64,000 bases of DNA from Paracoccus denitrificans (GCA_003240735.1 QFNE01000013.1:1-64000); one strand, 5' to 3'; shown: positions 9,448-18,474, counted from the stretch's first letter. A program made the numbers and translations. Notes: generated from the sequence alone by a model not told the origin.

Positions 9448-10200
9448 ATGACCATCTGGAGCGCGCATTTCCTGAACGCCCGCAAGACGCTGAATGCCGT
9501 CATGCCCGAAACACGCGCCGCCGTGCGGGATGCCGTTCAGGCGGCGTCGGAATATGCCGACATCCCCAGTTTCGACCTGATCGTGCGGTCAGGCGACGGC
9601 ATTCCCGAATGGGGCGTTGGCGGCATGGCACCGGCACCCGGCATCATCGAGCTGACCGTGAACCCAGCGCGTTTTGACGCAAGGCTGATCGGGCGGACGA
9701 TCGTCCACGAACTGCACCATCTGATCCGCTGGGACGGCCCGGGCTATGGCCGCTCACTCGGTGAGGCGCTGGTCAGTGAGGGTCTGGCCGGGCAGTTCGT
9801 TCAGCAGGTGCTGGGCGGGACGCCGGACCCGTGGGACGCGACCGTGCCGACATCGGGGCTGGCCAAGCGCGCGATCACCGAATGGGCATGGCTCGATTAC
9901 GACCACGCGCTGTGGTTCTTCGGCAAGGGCAACATCCGCAAATGGGCGGGCTACGGACTGGGGCATCGGCTGATCGCCGAACACATCGCCCGGAACCCCG
10001 ACGCGACTGCCGTGACGCTGGCCACCGTGGCCGCCGAACAGTTCCGCCCCGCGATGCGCCGCCTGTCCGGGTCCGAGGTCGAGGACGTAGAGGTGGAAGA
10101 CACCCTCGCCGACGATGTCCCGGCGGATGCGGATCAGCCCGTCACGGACACGCCGGACGACGACAAGACGCTCGACAAGGACACCGGCCCCGCCGCTTAG
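9448..10200 (+). CDS. DUF2268-type putative zinc metalloprotease
   Basis: A 250-residue soluble protein with the zincin motif HELHH (residues about 90-94) followed by GYGRSLGEALVSEGLAGQF, where a downstream Glu would be the third zinc ligand. This arrangement matches the DUF2268 predicted Zn-dependent proteases. The C-terminal 35 residues are acidic and low-complexity. No signal peptide or membrane helix is seen, suggesting a cytoplasmic protein. It follows ftsK by about 55 bp and its stop overlaps the stop of the opposing rhomboid gene. Substrate unknown. Confidence 0.78.
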   Translation: MTIWSAHFLNARKTLNAVMPETRAAVRDAVQAASEYADIPSFDLIVRSGDGIPEWGVGGMAPAPGIIELTVNPARFDARLIGRTIVHELHHLIRWDGPGYGRSLGEALVSEGLAGQFVQQVLGGTPDPWDATVPTSGLAKRAITEWAWLDYDHALWFFGKGNIRKWAGYGLGHRLIAEHIARNPDATAVTLATVAAEQFRPAMRRLSGSEVEDVEVEDTLADDVPADADQPVTDTPDDDKTLDKDTGPAA

Positions 10201-10871
10201 ATCGGCCTGTGGGGCATCCGCAGCACGGCCCACAGGACGCCCAGAACGACGCCCGCAATCGCGCCGCCGACATGCGCCTGCCATGCGATGTTCGGCACCG
10301 CCAGCGTCAGCGCGACGTTCAGGATCACGAATTGCAGGAACGGCCCTGCCAGCGGGCGCAGGTTTCCCCGCTTGCGCAGGATCAGGACCGCGGCAATCGC
10401 CAGCTCGGCCCCAGCTAAGCCGAAGATGGCACCAGACGCCCCGACCACGGGCAGCTCGCTGTCCGACATCAGAAGCTGGACCCAGCCCGCGACCAGTTGC
10501 GACACGAAGTAGATGGCGATCATCACCAGACCCGGCACGGCCGCGGCCAGGGACCGGGCCAGCGCGTAAAGGGCGAACATGTTCATCGCCAGATGCAGCG
10601 GTCCGCCATGCAGAAAGCCGTAGGTCAGGAACATCGTGTAAGGCTGCGCCTCGAACACGGGCAGCAGGGAATGGTGAAACAGCTGCGGCCACAAGGCGCC
10701 GTGCAGCAAAAGCCAGCGGTCGTTTTCGGGCGACGTCAGCCCATAGGCAAAGACCGCCACGCACAGGATGATGATCGTCCAGAACGACAGCGGGACGCCC
10801 GGCAGGCTGCCGAACCGCCTGCGCGGCAGGGAATCACTGTGCTTGTCGGACTGGGAATGCGGATCGCTCAT
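10197..10871 (-). CDS. Rhomboid family intramembrane serine protease
   Basis: Six-helix intramembrane protease. Counting from the upstream ATG at 10883, the catalytic serine is S150 in GASGAIFGLAG and the partner histidine is H204 in AHVGG, with the helix-2 HLAMN motif at 97-101. The ATG at 10871 (MSDPHSQ) was chosen over 10883 because AGG lies at a suitable distance, but both are possible. The gene lies 38-50 bp downstream of the L,D-transpeptidase on the same strand, so ribA, the transpeptidase gene and this gene may form one operon. Cleaved substrates are unknown. Confidence 0.88.
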   Translation of the reverse strand: MSDPHSQSDKHSDSLPRRRFGSLPGVPLSFWTIIILCVAVFAYGLTSPENDRWLLLHGALWPQLFHHSLLPVFEAQPYTMFLTYGFLHGGPLHLAMNMFALYALARSLAAAVPGLVMIAIYFVSQLVAGWVQLLMSDSELPVVGASGAIFGLAGAELAIAAVLILRKRGNLRPLAGPFLQFVILNVALTLAVPNIAWQAHVGGAIAGVVLGVLWAVLRMPHRPI

Positions 10872-10920
10872 GGGGCCTAACATAAACCGGTTTCCGGGGC
10901 AGGGCAGCCCCCCACCGGGG

Positions 10921-11463
10921 TCAGACCTGTGTGGCGACGCTGCGCCGCGCCATCCGCCCGCTCAGCGTCGCCGGAACGGTCAGTGTCGTGCCGGGCGGGG
11001 CGTTGGCCGTCAGCCAGATAAGGTCCGCGCGCGCCATTGCGATGCATCCGGCCGTCGGAAACCCCGGACGCCGCCATTGGTGCAGGAATATCGCCGATCC
11101 CGCACCCGCCACGGCGTCGGGCCAGTTCCAATCCGTCAGCAGCACGATGTCATACAGCGGATCGCTGCGGCGCAGGGTTTCATGGCTGGGGGCGAATGGC
11201 GCGCGGACCAGGTGGTTATAGGCGGGATCATCGGCCGCGTCGCACCACAGATCGCCCGGCAGGATGGGCACGGCCCAAGGGGCCGGCTGGGCGATCCGGT
11301 CGGGACGATAAAGGGCGCCCACGATCCTGTGGCGACCAACTGGCGTTGCGCCGTCACCTTCGTGCTTCTCGGCCCGAACGCCGCCGCGGCCAACGCTGAT
11401 TGGAATGCGGCGCCCCTGAAACAGCAGCCCGGTCGGTGTCAGGATCATGCCTGCGCCGCTCAT
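10921..11463 (-). CDS. L,D-transpeptidase family (YkuD-like) protein
   Basis: A 180-residue protein with the compact L,D-transpeptidase domain: GDGATPVGRHRI near residue 36, H128 in FLHQW, and catalytic C140 in PTAGCIAM. The family makes 3-3 peptidoglycan cross-links or acts on related amide bonds. No clear signal peptide is visible, as in the COG3786 subgroup, so the site of action is uncertain. Its ATG overlaps the ribA stop by 4 nt (ATGA), which implies translational coupling to ribA. Confidence 0.82.
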   Translation of the reverse strand: MSGAGMILTPTGLLFQGRRIPISVGRGGVRAEKHEGDGATPVGRHRIVGALYRPDRIAQPAPWAVPILPGDLWCDAADDPAYNHLVRAPFAPSHETLRRSDPLYDIVLLTDWNWPDAVAGAGSAIFLHQWRRPGFPTAGCIAMARADLIWLTANAPPGTTLTVPATLSGRMARRSVATQV

Positions 11464-12542
11464 AGCAGGTGCCCCGACTTGGCGGCCTTCACGTCCAGAT
11501 AGGCATCGTTCCAGCGGTTGCGCCCCACGATCAGCGGCACGCGTTCCACCACATCGACCCCGTGGCTTTGCATCATGGCGACCTTCTTTGGATTGTTAGT
11601 CAGCAGGCGCACGGCATCGAAGCCCAGTTCCCGCAAGATCGACGCTCCGATGCGGAAGTCCCGCTCGTCATCCTCGAACCCCAGACGGTGGTTCGCCTCG
11701 ACCGTGTCGAAGCCCTGGTTCTGCAGGTCATAGGCGCGCATCTTGTTGGCCAGACCGATGCCGCGGCCTTCCTGGTTCAGATACAGCAGAACGCCAGACC
11801 CGTTGCCCCCCATGGCGGCCAGCGCCGCGTGCAGCTGCGGCCCGCAGTCGCATTTCAGACTACCCAGCACGTCGCCGGTGAAGCATGCCGAATGCAGTCG
11901 GGCCAGCACCGGCTGGTGCCGGTCGGGGGTGCCGATTTCGACCGCATAATGCTCGGTCCCACCGTCATCGGGGCGAAAGATGTGCAGTCTGGAGTTTTCG
12001 GCCGCCAGCAGCGGCAGACGGGCGGCGGCCACCGGGGCCAGCGCGCTTTCGGCGGCCAGCTGCGCCAGAACCGGCCCGGTCGGCACCGCGGTCAGCCCGG
12101 CGGGCATGTCACCCGACAGCGGCGCCATGACCACCGCGGGCAGGAGTTGCGCCGACTTCGCCAGACCGATCGCGGCGCGGTGGGGTGCCGCATCCCCGCC
12201 GCGCGCGGTGAAGATCGGCCCTTTCAGCGGGGTGCCCAGATCCAGCGACGGGTCGGCGACCGCCCGCAACCACGCGGCGTCGGCGTCCTTGGGGACGATG
12301 ATCCGCGCCACGTCCCCGTCATAGGCATGGGCCTTCAGCGTGACCGCGCGCCAGTCGGTGATCGCCATCACCACGTCGCCCTGGTCCTTGAGCGCGGCCA
12401 ACCGGGCAGGGGTCAGCGTTTCCGCCGCCACCGCCAGCTGACCGCCGATCACCACCGGCAAGCCCATGCGCAGATCGACCCGCGCACGCGACACCAGTTC
12501 CGCCACGGTCGGCAGCAGGGATGAAACAGAAGGGACGGACAT
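11460..12542 (-). CDS. ribA: GTP cyclohydrolase II
   Basis: First committed step of riboflavin synthesis: GTP to 2,5-diamino-6-ribosylamino-4-pyrimidinone phosphate. The C-terminal half carries the Zn site CFTGDVLGSLKCDCG, the GTP-binding LNQEGRGIGL and TNNPKKV. The product has an extra N-terminal domain of about 165 residues. It resembles a degenerate DHBP-synthase-like extension, as seen in alphaproteobacterial RibA proteins, giving 360 residues. The start at 12542 (MSVPSVSSLL) was preferred to the upstream in-frame ATG at 12605, which would overlap the divergent promoter. No FMN riboswitch-like leader was found upstream. Confidence 0.88.
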   Translation of the reverse strand: MSVPSVSSLLPTVAELVSRARVDLRMGLPVVIGGQLAVAAETLTPARLAALKDQGDVVMAITDWRAVTLKAHAYDGDVARIIVPKDADAAWLRAVADPSLDLGTPLKGPIFTARGGDAAPHRAAIGLAKSAQLLPAVVMAPLSGDMPAGLTAVPTGPVLAQLAAESALAPVAAARLPLLAAENSRLHIFRPDDGGTEHYAVEIGTPDRHQPVLARLHSACFTGDVLGSLKCDCGPQLHAALAAMGGNGSGVLLYLNQEGRGIGLANKMRAYDLQNQGFDTVEANHRLGFEDDERDFRIGASILRELGFDAVRLLTNNPKKVAMMQSHGVDVVERVPLIVGRNRWNDAYLDVKAAKSGHLL

Positions 12543-12694
12543 GGGGCAATTCACCGGGTTTTCTGAAACATTCCGTAACATAACCCCGCCCACGGACAAC
12601 AGCATGTGAGGATCGTGACAACCCGCTGGACCGCCCGGGCCCCGACGCTAGCTTTGCGCCAACCCCGCAACCCATGATGACGGAGGATAACGAT

Positions 12695-13381
12695 ATGGCC
12701 GGGCTGAAAAAAATTCTGCTGGTGGACGACGAAGAGGACCTGCGCGAGGCGTTGGCCGAACAACTGGTCGCGACCGAAGATTTCGACGTGTTCGAGGCTG
12801 GCTCGGGCGCGGAAGCGGTCGAAAAGACCAAGGGCAACATCTTTGATCTGGTGGTGCTGGACGTCGGTCTGCCCGACACTGACGGGCGCGAGCTGTGCAA
12901 GCGTCTGCGCAAGCAGGGCGTCAAATGCCCCATCGTCATGCTGACGGGCCACGATACCGACGCCGACACGATCCTTGGGCTCGATTCCGGCGCCAACGAC
13001 TATATCACCAAGCCGTTCAAGTTCCCGGTGCTGCTGGCGCGTCTGCGGGCGCAGCTGCGTACCCATGAGCAGTCCGAGGACGCGATCTTCCAGCTGGGGC
13101 CGTACACCTTCAAACCGGCGATGAAGATGCTGATCGACGCGCGCGATCGCAAGATCCGCCTGACCGAGAAGGAAACGAACATCCTGAAGTTCCTGTATCG
13201 CGCGCAGGATGGTGTCGTGCCGCGTGACGTCTTGCTGCACGAGGTCTGGGGATACAACGCTGGTGTGACCACACATACGCTGGAAACCCACATCTATCGT
13301 CTGCGCCAGAAGATCGAGCCCGATCCCTCAAGCGCGCGGCTGCTGGTGACGGAAAGTGGCGGTTATCGGCTGGTGGCGTAA
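12695..13381 (+). CDS. OmpR-family response regulator
   Basis: Two-component regulator of 228 residues: receiver domain with the acidic pair in LLVDDEEDLRE, phospho-acceptor Asp in LVVLDVGLPD and Lys in TKPFKF, then a winged-helix DNA-binding domain (LTEKETNILKFLYRAQDGVV, THTLETHIYRLRQKIE). GGAGG sits 8 nt before ATG 12695, which fixes the start. No histidine kinase is adjacent. It resembles the conserved alphaproteobacterial envelope/cell-cycle regulators such as CenR, but this could not be verified, so no symbol is given. It is divergent from ribA. Confidence 0.88.
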   Translation: MAGLKKILLVDDEEDLREALAEQLVATEDFDVFEAGSGAEAVEKTKGNIFDLVVLDVGLPDTDGRELCKRLRKQGVKCPIVMLTGHDTDADTILGLDSGANDYITKPFKFPVLLARLRAQLRTHEQSEDAIFQLGPYTFKPAMKMLIDARDRKIRLTEKETNILKFLYRAQDGVVPRDVLLHEVWGYNAGVTTHTLETHIYRLRQKIEPDPSSARLLVTESGGYRLVA

Positions 13382-13472
13382 CGTCACGGAAAATCGGTGC
13401 GGCGCGCGGGAACCACTCAGGGTTGTGCGCCGTTGACCGCCCGAAGCCCAGTGGTCGGGGACGCGGCCACAA

Positions 13473-13520
13473 TCTCTCTCTCTCTGTTGTGATGGACCCC
13501 GGCGCCTCCCCGCTGGGGTC
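13473..13520. promoter_or_regulatory. TC dinucleotide tract and GC-rich hairpin upstream of argC
   Basis: The 200-bp gap after the response regulator gene holds a TCTCTCTCTCTCT run (13473-13485). It is followed by a hairpin at 13495-13520 (GACCCC-g-GCG / CGC-t-GGGGTC) and then TTTCC. The hairpin could terminate the response-regulator transcript or sit in the argC leader. No strong promoter was recognised. Confidence 0.4.
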
Positions 13521-13585
13521 TTTCCATTTCAGGGATCAATTCGTTAAACGGGACGCACCAGATTCCCGCATGAATGAGGCATCAG

Positions 13586-14491
13586 ATGGCGCACAAGGTC
13601 TTTATCGACGGCGAGGCCGGAACAACGGGTCTGCAAATCCGCGATCGCCTGCTGCGTCGCGACGATATCGAGCTGGTTCAGATCGACCCGGCCAAGCGCA
13701 AGGATGCCGAAGCCCGTCGCGCCGCGATGGCCGCCGCCGATGTCGCGATCCTGTGTCTGCCCGATGCCGCCGCGCGCGAGGCCGTGGCGCTGGCCGATGG
13801 TCTGGACGTACGCTTCATTGACGCTTCGACCGCGCACCGGGTGGCGGATGGCTGGGCCTACGGCTTTGCCGAACGCAACGACGACACGCGCGCGGCGATC
13901 GTCGGCGCGCAGTATGTCTCGAACCCCGGCTGCTATCCCACCGGTGCCATCGGGCTGATTGCCCCGCTGGTCGATGCGGGTCTGATTGCGCCCGACACCG
14001 CGCTGACGATCAACGCGGTCAGCGGCTATACCGGGGGCGGCAAGGAACTGATCGCCGAATATGAGGCGGGCGATGCGCCTGATCATTTCGCCTACAAGCT
14101 GGATCAGTCGCACAAGCATTTGCCGGAAATCGTGGCGCAGACGGGTCTGACGGTACGCCCGATCTTTGCCCCGGCTGTCGGACGTTTTGCCCAAGGCATG
14201 ATCGTCCAGGTGCCGTTGCATCTGGATGGCGTCACCCCGGCAGAGCTGCGCGCCGCCTTGCAGGATCACTATGCCGATCAGCAGTTCGTCTCGGTCGTCG
14301 ATGCCGCGCCGCGCGTGGTGCCGACCGCGCTGAACGACACCAACCAGATGGAGCTGTCGGTCTTTGGCAGCGACGATGACACCCGCGCCGTTCTGGTCGC
14401 GGTTCTGGACAATCTGGGCAAGGGCGCATCTGGCGCGGCTGTGCAGAACCTGAATCTGATGCTGGGTGTGGATGAAGGGTTGGGCCTGTAA
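13586..14491 (+). CDS. argC: N-acetyl-gamma-glutamyl-phosphate reductase
   Basis: Third step of arginine synthesis, the NADPH reduction of N-acetylglutamyl phosphate to the semialdehyde. The 301-residue protein starts MAHKVFIDGEAGTTGLQI (the short, type 2 ArgC form, with a GEAGTTG nucleotide-binding loop) and has catalytic C116 in NPGCYPTGA. GAGG precedes ATG 13586. argB lies far away at about 49 kb, so the arginine genes are scattered in this genome. The stop lies 4 nt from that of the convergent permease gene. Confidence 0.92.
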   Translation: MAHKVFIDGEAGTTGLQIRDRLLRRDDIELVQIDPAKRKDAEARRAAMAAADVAILCLPDAAAREAVALADGLDVRFIDASTAHRVADGWAYGFAERNDDTRAAIVGAQYVSNPGCYPTGAIGLIAPLVDAGLIAPDTALTINAVSGYTGGGKELIAEYEAGDAPDHFAYKLDQSHKHLPEIVAQTGLTVRPIFAPAVGRFAQGMIVQVPLHLDGVTPAELRAALQDHYADQQFVSVVDAAPRVVPTALNDTNQMELSVFGSDDDTRAVLVAVLDNLGKGASGAAVQNLNLMLGVDEGLGL

Positions 14492-14495
14492 CGGC

Positions 14496-16037
14496 CTAAC
14501 TCGCAGCTTGCGTGATGGCGCCGTCCCCTTGTGGCCGCGCCATCACGTCCCGGTCGAACCCGATCTGACGGCGGACAGCCCGGGATATCCGATCCGCGCC
14601 TGCCGTGATCGCGCCCGTAACGATCAGCAGAACCAGCGCCCGGTCCAGACGCAGTTCGGCCACCGCGTCGTCGATAAAGAACCCCAGCGTCATGACGCCC
14701 AGAATCCCCATGACGGCGGTCTCGCGCAGGATGATCTCCCACCGATACAGGCACAGCGCGACGAAGCGGCCGAACATGCGCGGCGCCAGTTCCCATCCCC
14801 ACAGGGTGATGCCGCGCGGTGCGTCGGGGCGAAGGGGGATATGTTCCGCCTCTCGGCCCAGCAGATGGGCGATGATCGCGCCGTTGTGGATCGCCAAGGC
14901 CAGAACGGCTGGCAACATGGACGGCCCGAACACCTGCAGGAACAGATAGGCCAGCATGTATTCGGGAAACGACCGCAGGATCACCAGTCCCAGATACCCG
15001 ACATAACGGAAGCGTCCCGCCACGCCGCGCACGATCAGCCCGAACCCGAAGAAGGCGATGATCCCCGTCAAGGCCAGCGCGATCTGGCCCACGACGATCG
15101 TGGCCCAGGCACCCGTCAGGGCCTGATCGCGGATCAGCGTCCACAGCCATGATGCAAACGCCCCGAACCCGTCGCCGTTGCGCAACGGAGCGGGGATGAT
15201 GTCGCGCGACAGAAACCGCCACAGCGCGCCCGACCCCATCGGGGGGTGATCCAGAAAGGCCAGCCACACCACGCTGGCGATCAGCCACAGACCTAGCGCC
15301 TTGAACCGCATCCACAACCGGATCGAGGCGATCAGAACGACATAGACGATCATGATCGCGCTGGCCGCGCCATATTCGCCCTGCCGGAAGAACGTATCCA
15401 GCTGGAACCCCAGCGTCGGCAGCCCGATAAAGCCCAGAACCGCTGACGATCGCAGTCCGCATTCGATCCGATACAGGAAATATGACCGCATCGACGGGGC
15501 GACCAGCGGCAGCCGCGCCCACAGGAATCGGCTGAGCGCATCGGTTCTGGGCGGCAGCAGCTCGGACGGGCGGGGGTCGGCTTCTTCGATCTGTTCGGCA
15601 AAGACCTTGGCGAAGATCCCGGCATAAGGCAGCGCGATGGCCAAGACACCCGCGGCAGGGCTGATCCCCAGCACCTGCATCAGGAACAGCGCCCAAAAGA
15701 GTTCATGGACCGAGCGCAGGCAGACCGACAGGCCGCGCACCCACGGGCTGGACCAGAACGGGGCCAGCACGAACCCCGCCGTCGCCCCCAGCGTCACACC
15801 GCAGATGGCAAAGGCTATGGTGGACAACAGCGCGCTTGCGATATCCTCGACCGCGGAAAAGTCAGGCCGCAGGAAGCCTTGGCCCATGCGCAGCAAGGCC
15901 GACCACGGATCGTGTCCCCCGAAGCCAAGATCCGCGAAGGGCAGCATCAGCACGGCCAGTGCCAGAAACCCCAGCGCGACGGTGGACCGCGTCAGGCGCA
16001 TCCGGCCGGCCCGCTCAGACCGCATAAAGGGCGGCAA
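14496..16037 (-). CDS. PhnE-type ABC transporter permease, tandem fused
   Basis: Membrane component of a phosphonate/phosphite-type importer. The 513-residue chain contains two copies of the permease unit: residues about 15-265 and 295-495. Each has an EAA-type loop region and the PYAGIFAKVFAEQIEE- or IHNGAIIAHLLGREAE-like segment seen in PhnE. A single PhnE is about 260-280 residues, so this is a head-to-tail fusion providing both halves of the channel. It is last in a three-gene operon and overlaps the ATPase gene by 23 nt. Confidence 0.85.
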   Translation of the reverse strand: MPPFMRSERAGRMRLTRSTVALGFLALAVLMLPFADLGFGGHDPWSALLRMGQGFLRPDFSAVEDIASALLSTIAFAICGVTLGATAGFVLAPFWSSPWVRGLSVCLRSVHELFWALFLMQVLGISPAAGVLAIALPYAGIFAKVFAEQIEEADPRPSELLPPRTDALSRFLWARLPLVAPSMRSYFLYRIECGLRSSAVLGFIGLPTLGFQLDTFFRQGEYGAASAIMIVYVVLIASIRLWMRFKALGLWLIASVVWLAFLDHPPMGSGALWRFLSRDIIPAPLRNGDGFGAFASWLWTLIRDQALTGAWATIVVGQIALALTGIIAFFGFGLIVRGVAGRFRYVGYLGLVILRSFPEYMLAYLFLQVFGPSMLPAVLALAIHNGAIIAHLLGREAEHIPLRPDAPRGITLWGWELAPRMFGRFVALCLYRWEIILRETAVMGILGVMTLGFFIDDAVAELRLDRALVLLIVTGAITAGADRISRAVRRQIGFDRDVMARPQGDGAITQAAS

Positions 16038-16680
16038 TCTGTTCGGGGGTGATCTGATCCGGGGCGGCGTCCAGGACGATCCGACCGGCGCGGATGCCGA
16101 TCAGCCGCGTGGCAAAGGCGCGTGCCAGACCCACGTCATGCAGCGCCAGAACGCTTGTGCCGACGCTGTCGCGCATCAGTTGCAGGAGCGCCGCCGCGCG
16201 GGTTTCGTCGACGGCGGAAACAGGTTCGTCCGCGATCAGCACCTGACCGTTGCGATAAAGCGCCCGGGCCAAGGCCGTGCGTTGCTTCTGCCCACCTGAC
16301 AGCGTGCCGACGGCCCGGTCGATCTGATCGCCAAGTCCGACCTGCGCCAGCACATCGGCGATCGCGGCACGTTCGGTCCGTCGCGGACGGATCAGCGTCA
16401 CCAGATTATAGGCCCAGCCGTGGTCATCCAGCCGCCCCATCAGCGCGTTGCGCAGCACCGACAGTTGCGGGACCAGCGCGTGATCCTGCGGCGCCAGGGC
16501 CACACGCACGCCGCTGGCCGTCATCCGGTCGTACAGTGCATTCAGAAGCGTCGTCTTGCCTGCCCCGGACCGGCCCAGCAGCACGACGCGTTCGCCAGCG
16601 GACAGCCGCAGCGTGACGTCTTCCAACACCACGCCCCGGCCGTATCCCAGCGACTCGCCCTGAAACTCGGCCAGTGTCAC
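16015..16680 (-). CDS. ABC transporter ATP-binding protein (PhnC-like)
   Basis: ATPase subunit of the importer, 221 residues. Walker A GRSGAGKTTLL, signature LSGGQKQRTALARALYR, Walker B VLIADEPVSAVD and switch His in LALHDVGLA are all intact. It lies 6 nt after the binding-protein gene and overlaps the permease gene. PhnC-like proteins load phosphonate, phosphite or related oxyanion transporters; the substrate must be inferred from the binding protein. Confidence 0.87.
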   Translation of the reverse strand: MTLAEFQGESLGYGRGVVLEDVTLRLSAGERVVLLGRSGAGKTTLLNALYDRMTASGVRVALAPQDHALVPQLSVLRNALMGRLDDHGWAYNLVTLIRPRRTERAAIADVLAQVGLGDQIDRAVGTLSGGQKQRTALARALYRNGQVLIADEPVSAVDETRAAALLQLMRDSVGTSVLALHDVGLARAFATRLIGIRAGRIVLDAAPDQITPEQIAALYAV

Positions 16681-16686
16681 TGAGAG

Positions 16687-17565
16687 TTATTCCAGCAGGC
16701 CAAGTTCCTTGCCGGTCTGTTCGATGGCGTCGAATTCGGCGTTCGTGGCGGGGATGAACGCCTCGCGCGGGAAGGATGCCAGCAGATCGGGATCGGTCAT
16801 CCCGACCAGCGCGTCCTGCACCTTCTTGGTGAAGCCTTCGCCAAAGCGCTGATCGACGTCGCCGCGAATGACCCAGTTGTAGTCCGGGTAGGGCGGCGTC
16901 TGCCAGATCACGTCGACGGTATCCAGTTCCGGCAGCTTGTCGGCGACGGCCTTGTCATACACGGCAAAGTTCAGCGCGCCGATGTCATAGGCCCCCGACG
17001 ACACCAGACGCAGGGTCTGGCTATGGTCACCCGAAAAACCGACCTTGGAAAAGAAGGCTTCCGGCGCCTCGCCGGTTTCCTTGCGGATATAGAACTCGGG
17101 CATCAGGCGTCCCGAGGTCGATGTCTTGGCGCCGAAGGTAAAGCTTTTCCCCTTGGCGTCCGCCGGGAAGCTGTCCGATTTCGCGAGGCCCGTCGATTTG
17201 TTGGCGATGAAATAGCTGATGAACTGAGTGTCTTCCTTGCCCTGCGCGATGCTTTGCGCGCCCGGGTTGGCCAGCCGGGCCTGAACCGACGTCAGACCGC
17301 CGAACCATGCCAATTGCACCTGATCGTTGGTGAAAGCAGTCACCGCAGCTGGATAGGTTTTCACCGGCACGAATTTCACATCGACGCCCAGCTTGTCCGA
17401 CAGGTACGCCGCCACCTTGTCGAAACGTTCGGACAGTGCGGTCGCATCCTCATCCGGGATGGCCGAAAAATACAGGGTTTCCGCCGCGGTTGCCGCAGAG
17501 GCAAAGGGCAGGGCGGTGGCAAGCAGGCAGGCGGCACCCACGATAGCGCGGCGAAGGGGGTTCAT
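16687..17565 (-). CDS. PhnD-like periplasmic binding protein (phosphonate/phosphite/selenate-type)
   Basis: A 292-residue secreted binding protein. The signal peptide MNPLRRAIVGAACLLATALP ends near ATAAE, and GAGG lies just before ATG 17565 (an upstream extension to 17712 is unlikely). Motifs ETLYFSAIPDEDATAL, VKTYPAAVTAF, LAWFGGLTSVQARL, STSGRLMPEFYI and GFSGDHS are family hallmarks. Similar proteins are annotated as phosphate/phosphite/phosphonate binders, and a subgroup with this SAIPDE start is named putative selenate binding protein. Which oxyanion is bound here is unresolved, and no phn lyase or sel genes are nearby. Confidence 0.82.
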   Translation of the reverse strand: MNPLRRAIVGAACLLATALPFASAATAAETLYFSAIPDEDATALSERFDKVAAYLSDKLGVDVKFVPVKTYPAAVTAFTNDQVQLAWFGGLTSVQARLANPGAQSIAQGKEDTQFISYFIANKSTGLAKSDSFPADAKGKSFTFGAKTSTSGRLMPEFYIRKETGEAPEAFFSKVGFSGDHSQTLRLVSSGAYDIGALNFAVYDKAVADKLPELDTVDVIWQTPPYPDYNWVIRGDVDQRFGEGFTKKVQDALVGMTDPDLLASFPREAFIPATNAEFDAIEQTGKELGLLE

Positions 17566-17756
17566 GATGACCTCGGGAAACTGGCAGAAAATGGGAAATG
17601 CAGCTGGACGATCTGGCCCCGGAACAGTTGTCCCCGCCGCGCATGCCGAAACCCGGCCCTTGCTGGATCGGAGCGCGGACCGCGCATCGGATCGTCCCCG
17701 CCACCATGCCAAAACGGACTGTCCCGCGCAAGCGAGCCGGGGCGCGCAATGCGTCC

Positions 17757-18341
17757 TTAATGTGTGGCGGTGCGACCCCGGACGCGGCCCGCCATTCGTG
17801 CAAACGTGCCATCACGCCACATGCCTTCATGAACGGCGACCATGACGACATGACCGATGATCATCACGCCCAGCACCCAGGCCAGTTCGCCGTGCAGCGC
17901 ACCGGCAAGCGATGCCGTCCAGTCGATCGGCGGCACCTTGGCGTCAAAGATCTGGAACCCGAAGGGCGCAAAGACGCGGTCGGACCCCCAGGCACGCAGC
18001 AGCGCGACCGACGGGATCACCAGCATCGCCAGATACAGAAGCCCGTGCCCCACGCGGACCGCCAATCCGCGAATCCCGGTTCCATGCGGCGGCCGGTTCG
18101 AGACGTTGCTCAGCGCCCAGATCACGCGCAGCACGATCAGCACGAACAGGATCGTGCCGACGGGCTGATGCCACTGAACAAAGAACGACACGAACGGCTG
18201 GCGACCGAAGATGATGCGCAACCCCATCCCCAGAAACTGCCACAACAGAAGCAGTGCGATAGTCCAGTGCAGGGTGCGGGTGATCAGCCCATAGGTTCGG
18301 GGTGTGTCGCGCAAGGGCAACCGGGCGGGGGGGGTCGTCAT
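17757..18341 (-). CDS. Cytochrome b561-type membrane protein
   Basis: Di-haem b-type cytochrome of the CybB/b561 family, 194 residues with four membrane helices. Histidines suited to haem ligation occur in RTLHWTIALLLLWQF, VQWHQPVGTILF, VGHGLLYLAM and LHGELAWVLGVMIIGHVVMVAVHE. Such proteins pass electrons from quinol, for example to superoxide or periplasmic acceptors. ATG 18341 with AAGGTG upstream was preferred over the ORF start at 18413, which would run into the entE promoter region. It is divergent from entE. Confidence 0.85.
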   Translation of the reverse strand: MTTPPARLPLRDTPRTYGLITRTLHWTIALLLLWQFLGMGLRIIFGRQPFVSFFVQWHQPVGTILFVLIVLRVIWALSNVSNRPPHGTGIRGLAVRVGHGLLYLAMLVIPSVALLRAWGSDRVFAPFGFQIFDAKVPPIDWTASLAGALHGELAWVLGVMIIGHVVMVAVHEGMWRDGTFARMAGRVRGRTATH

Positions 18342-18417
18342 GGGTGACACCTTTGGGAAACGGTCTGCGATGACTTTACGGGCAAACCACGGGTCTGCAA
18401 ACCGGCTTGGCAAAAAG

Positions 18418-18445
18418 TTGACTGAAACACTTTGGCGCTTTAATC
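18418..18445 (+). promoter_or_regulatory. Candidate sigma-70 promoter for the siderophore genes
   Basis: TTGACT at 18418-18423 and TTTAAT/TTAATC at 18439-18445 are 15-16 bp apart, 30 bp before the GTG start of entE. The pair AAAGT/ACTTT flanks the -35 region as a loose inverted repeat. No strong iron-box palindrome was seen here. Confidence 0.4.
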
Positions 18446-18474
18446 GGTGCCCACATGACCGACACGAGGCATCC

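Noticed and set aside
12543..12694. FMN riboswitch before ribA
   Set aside because: The gap is short and lacks the conserved multi-helix junction; none of the usual FMN-element blocks was seen.
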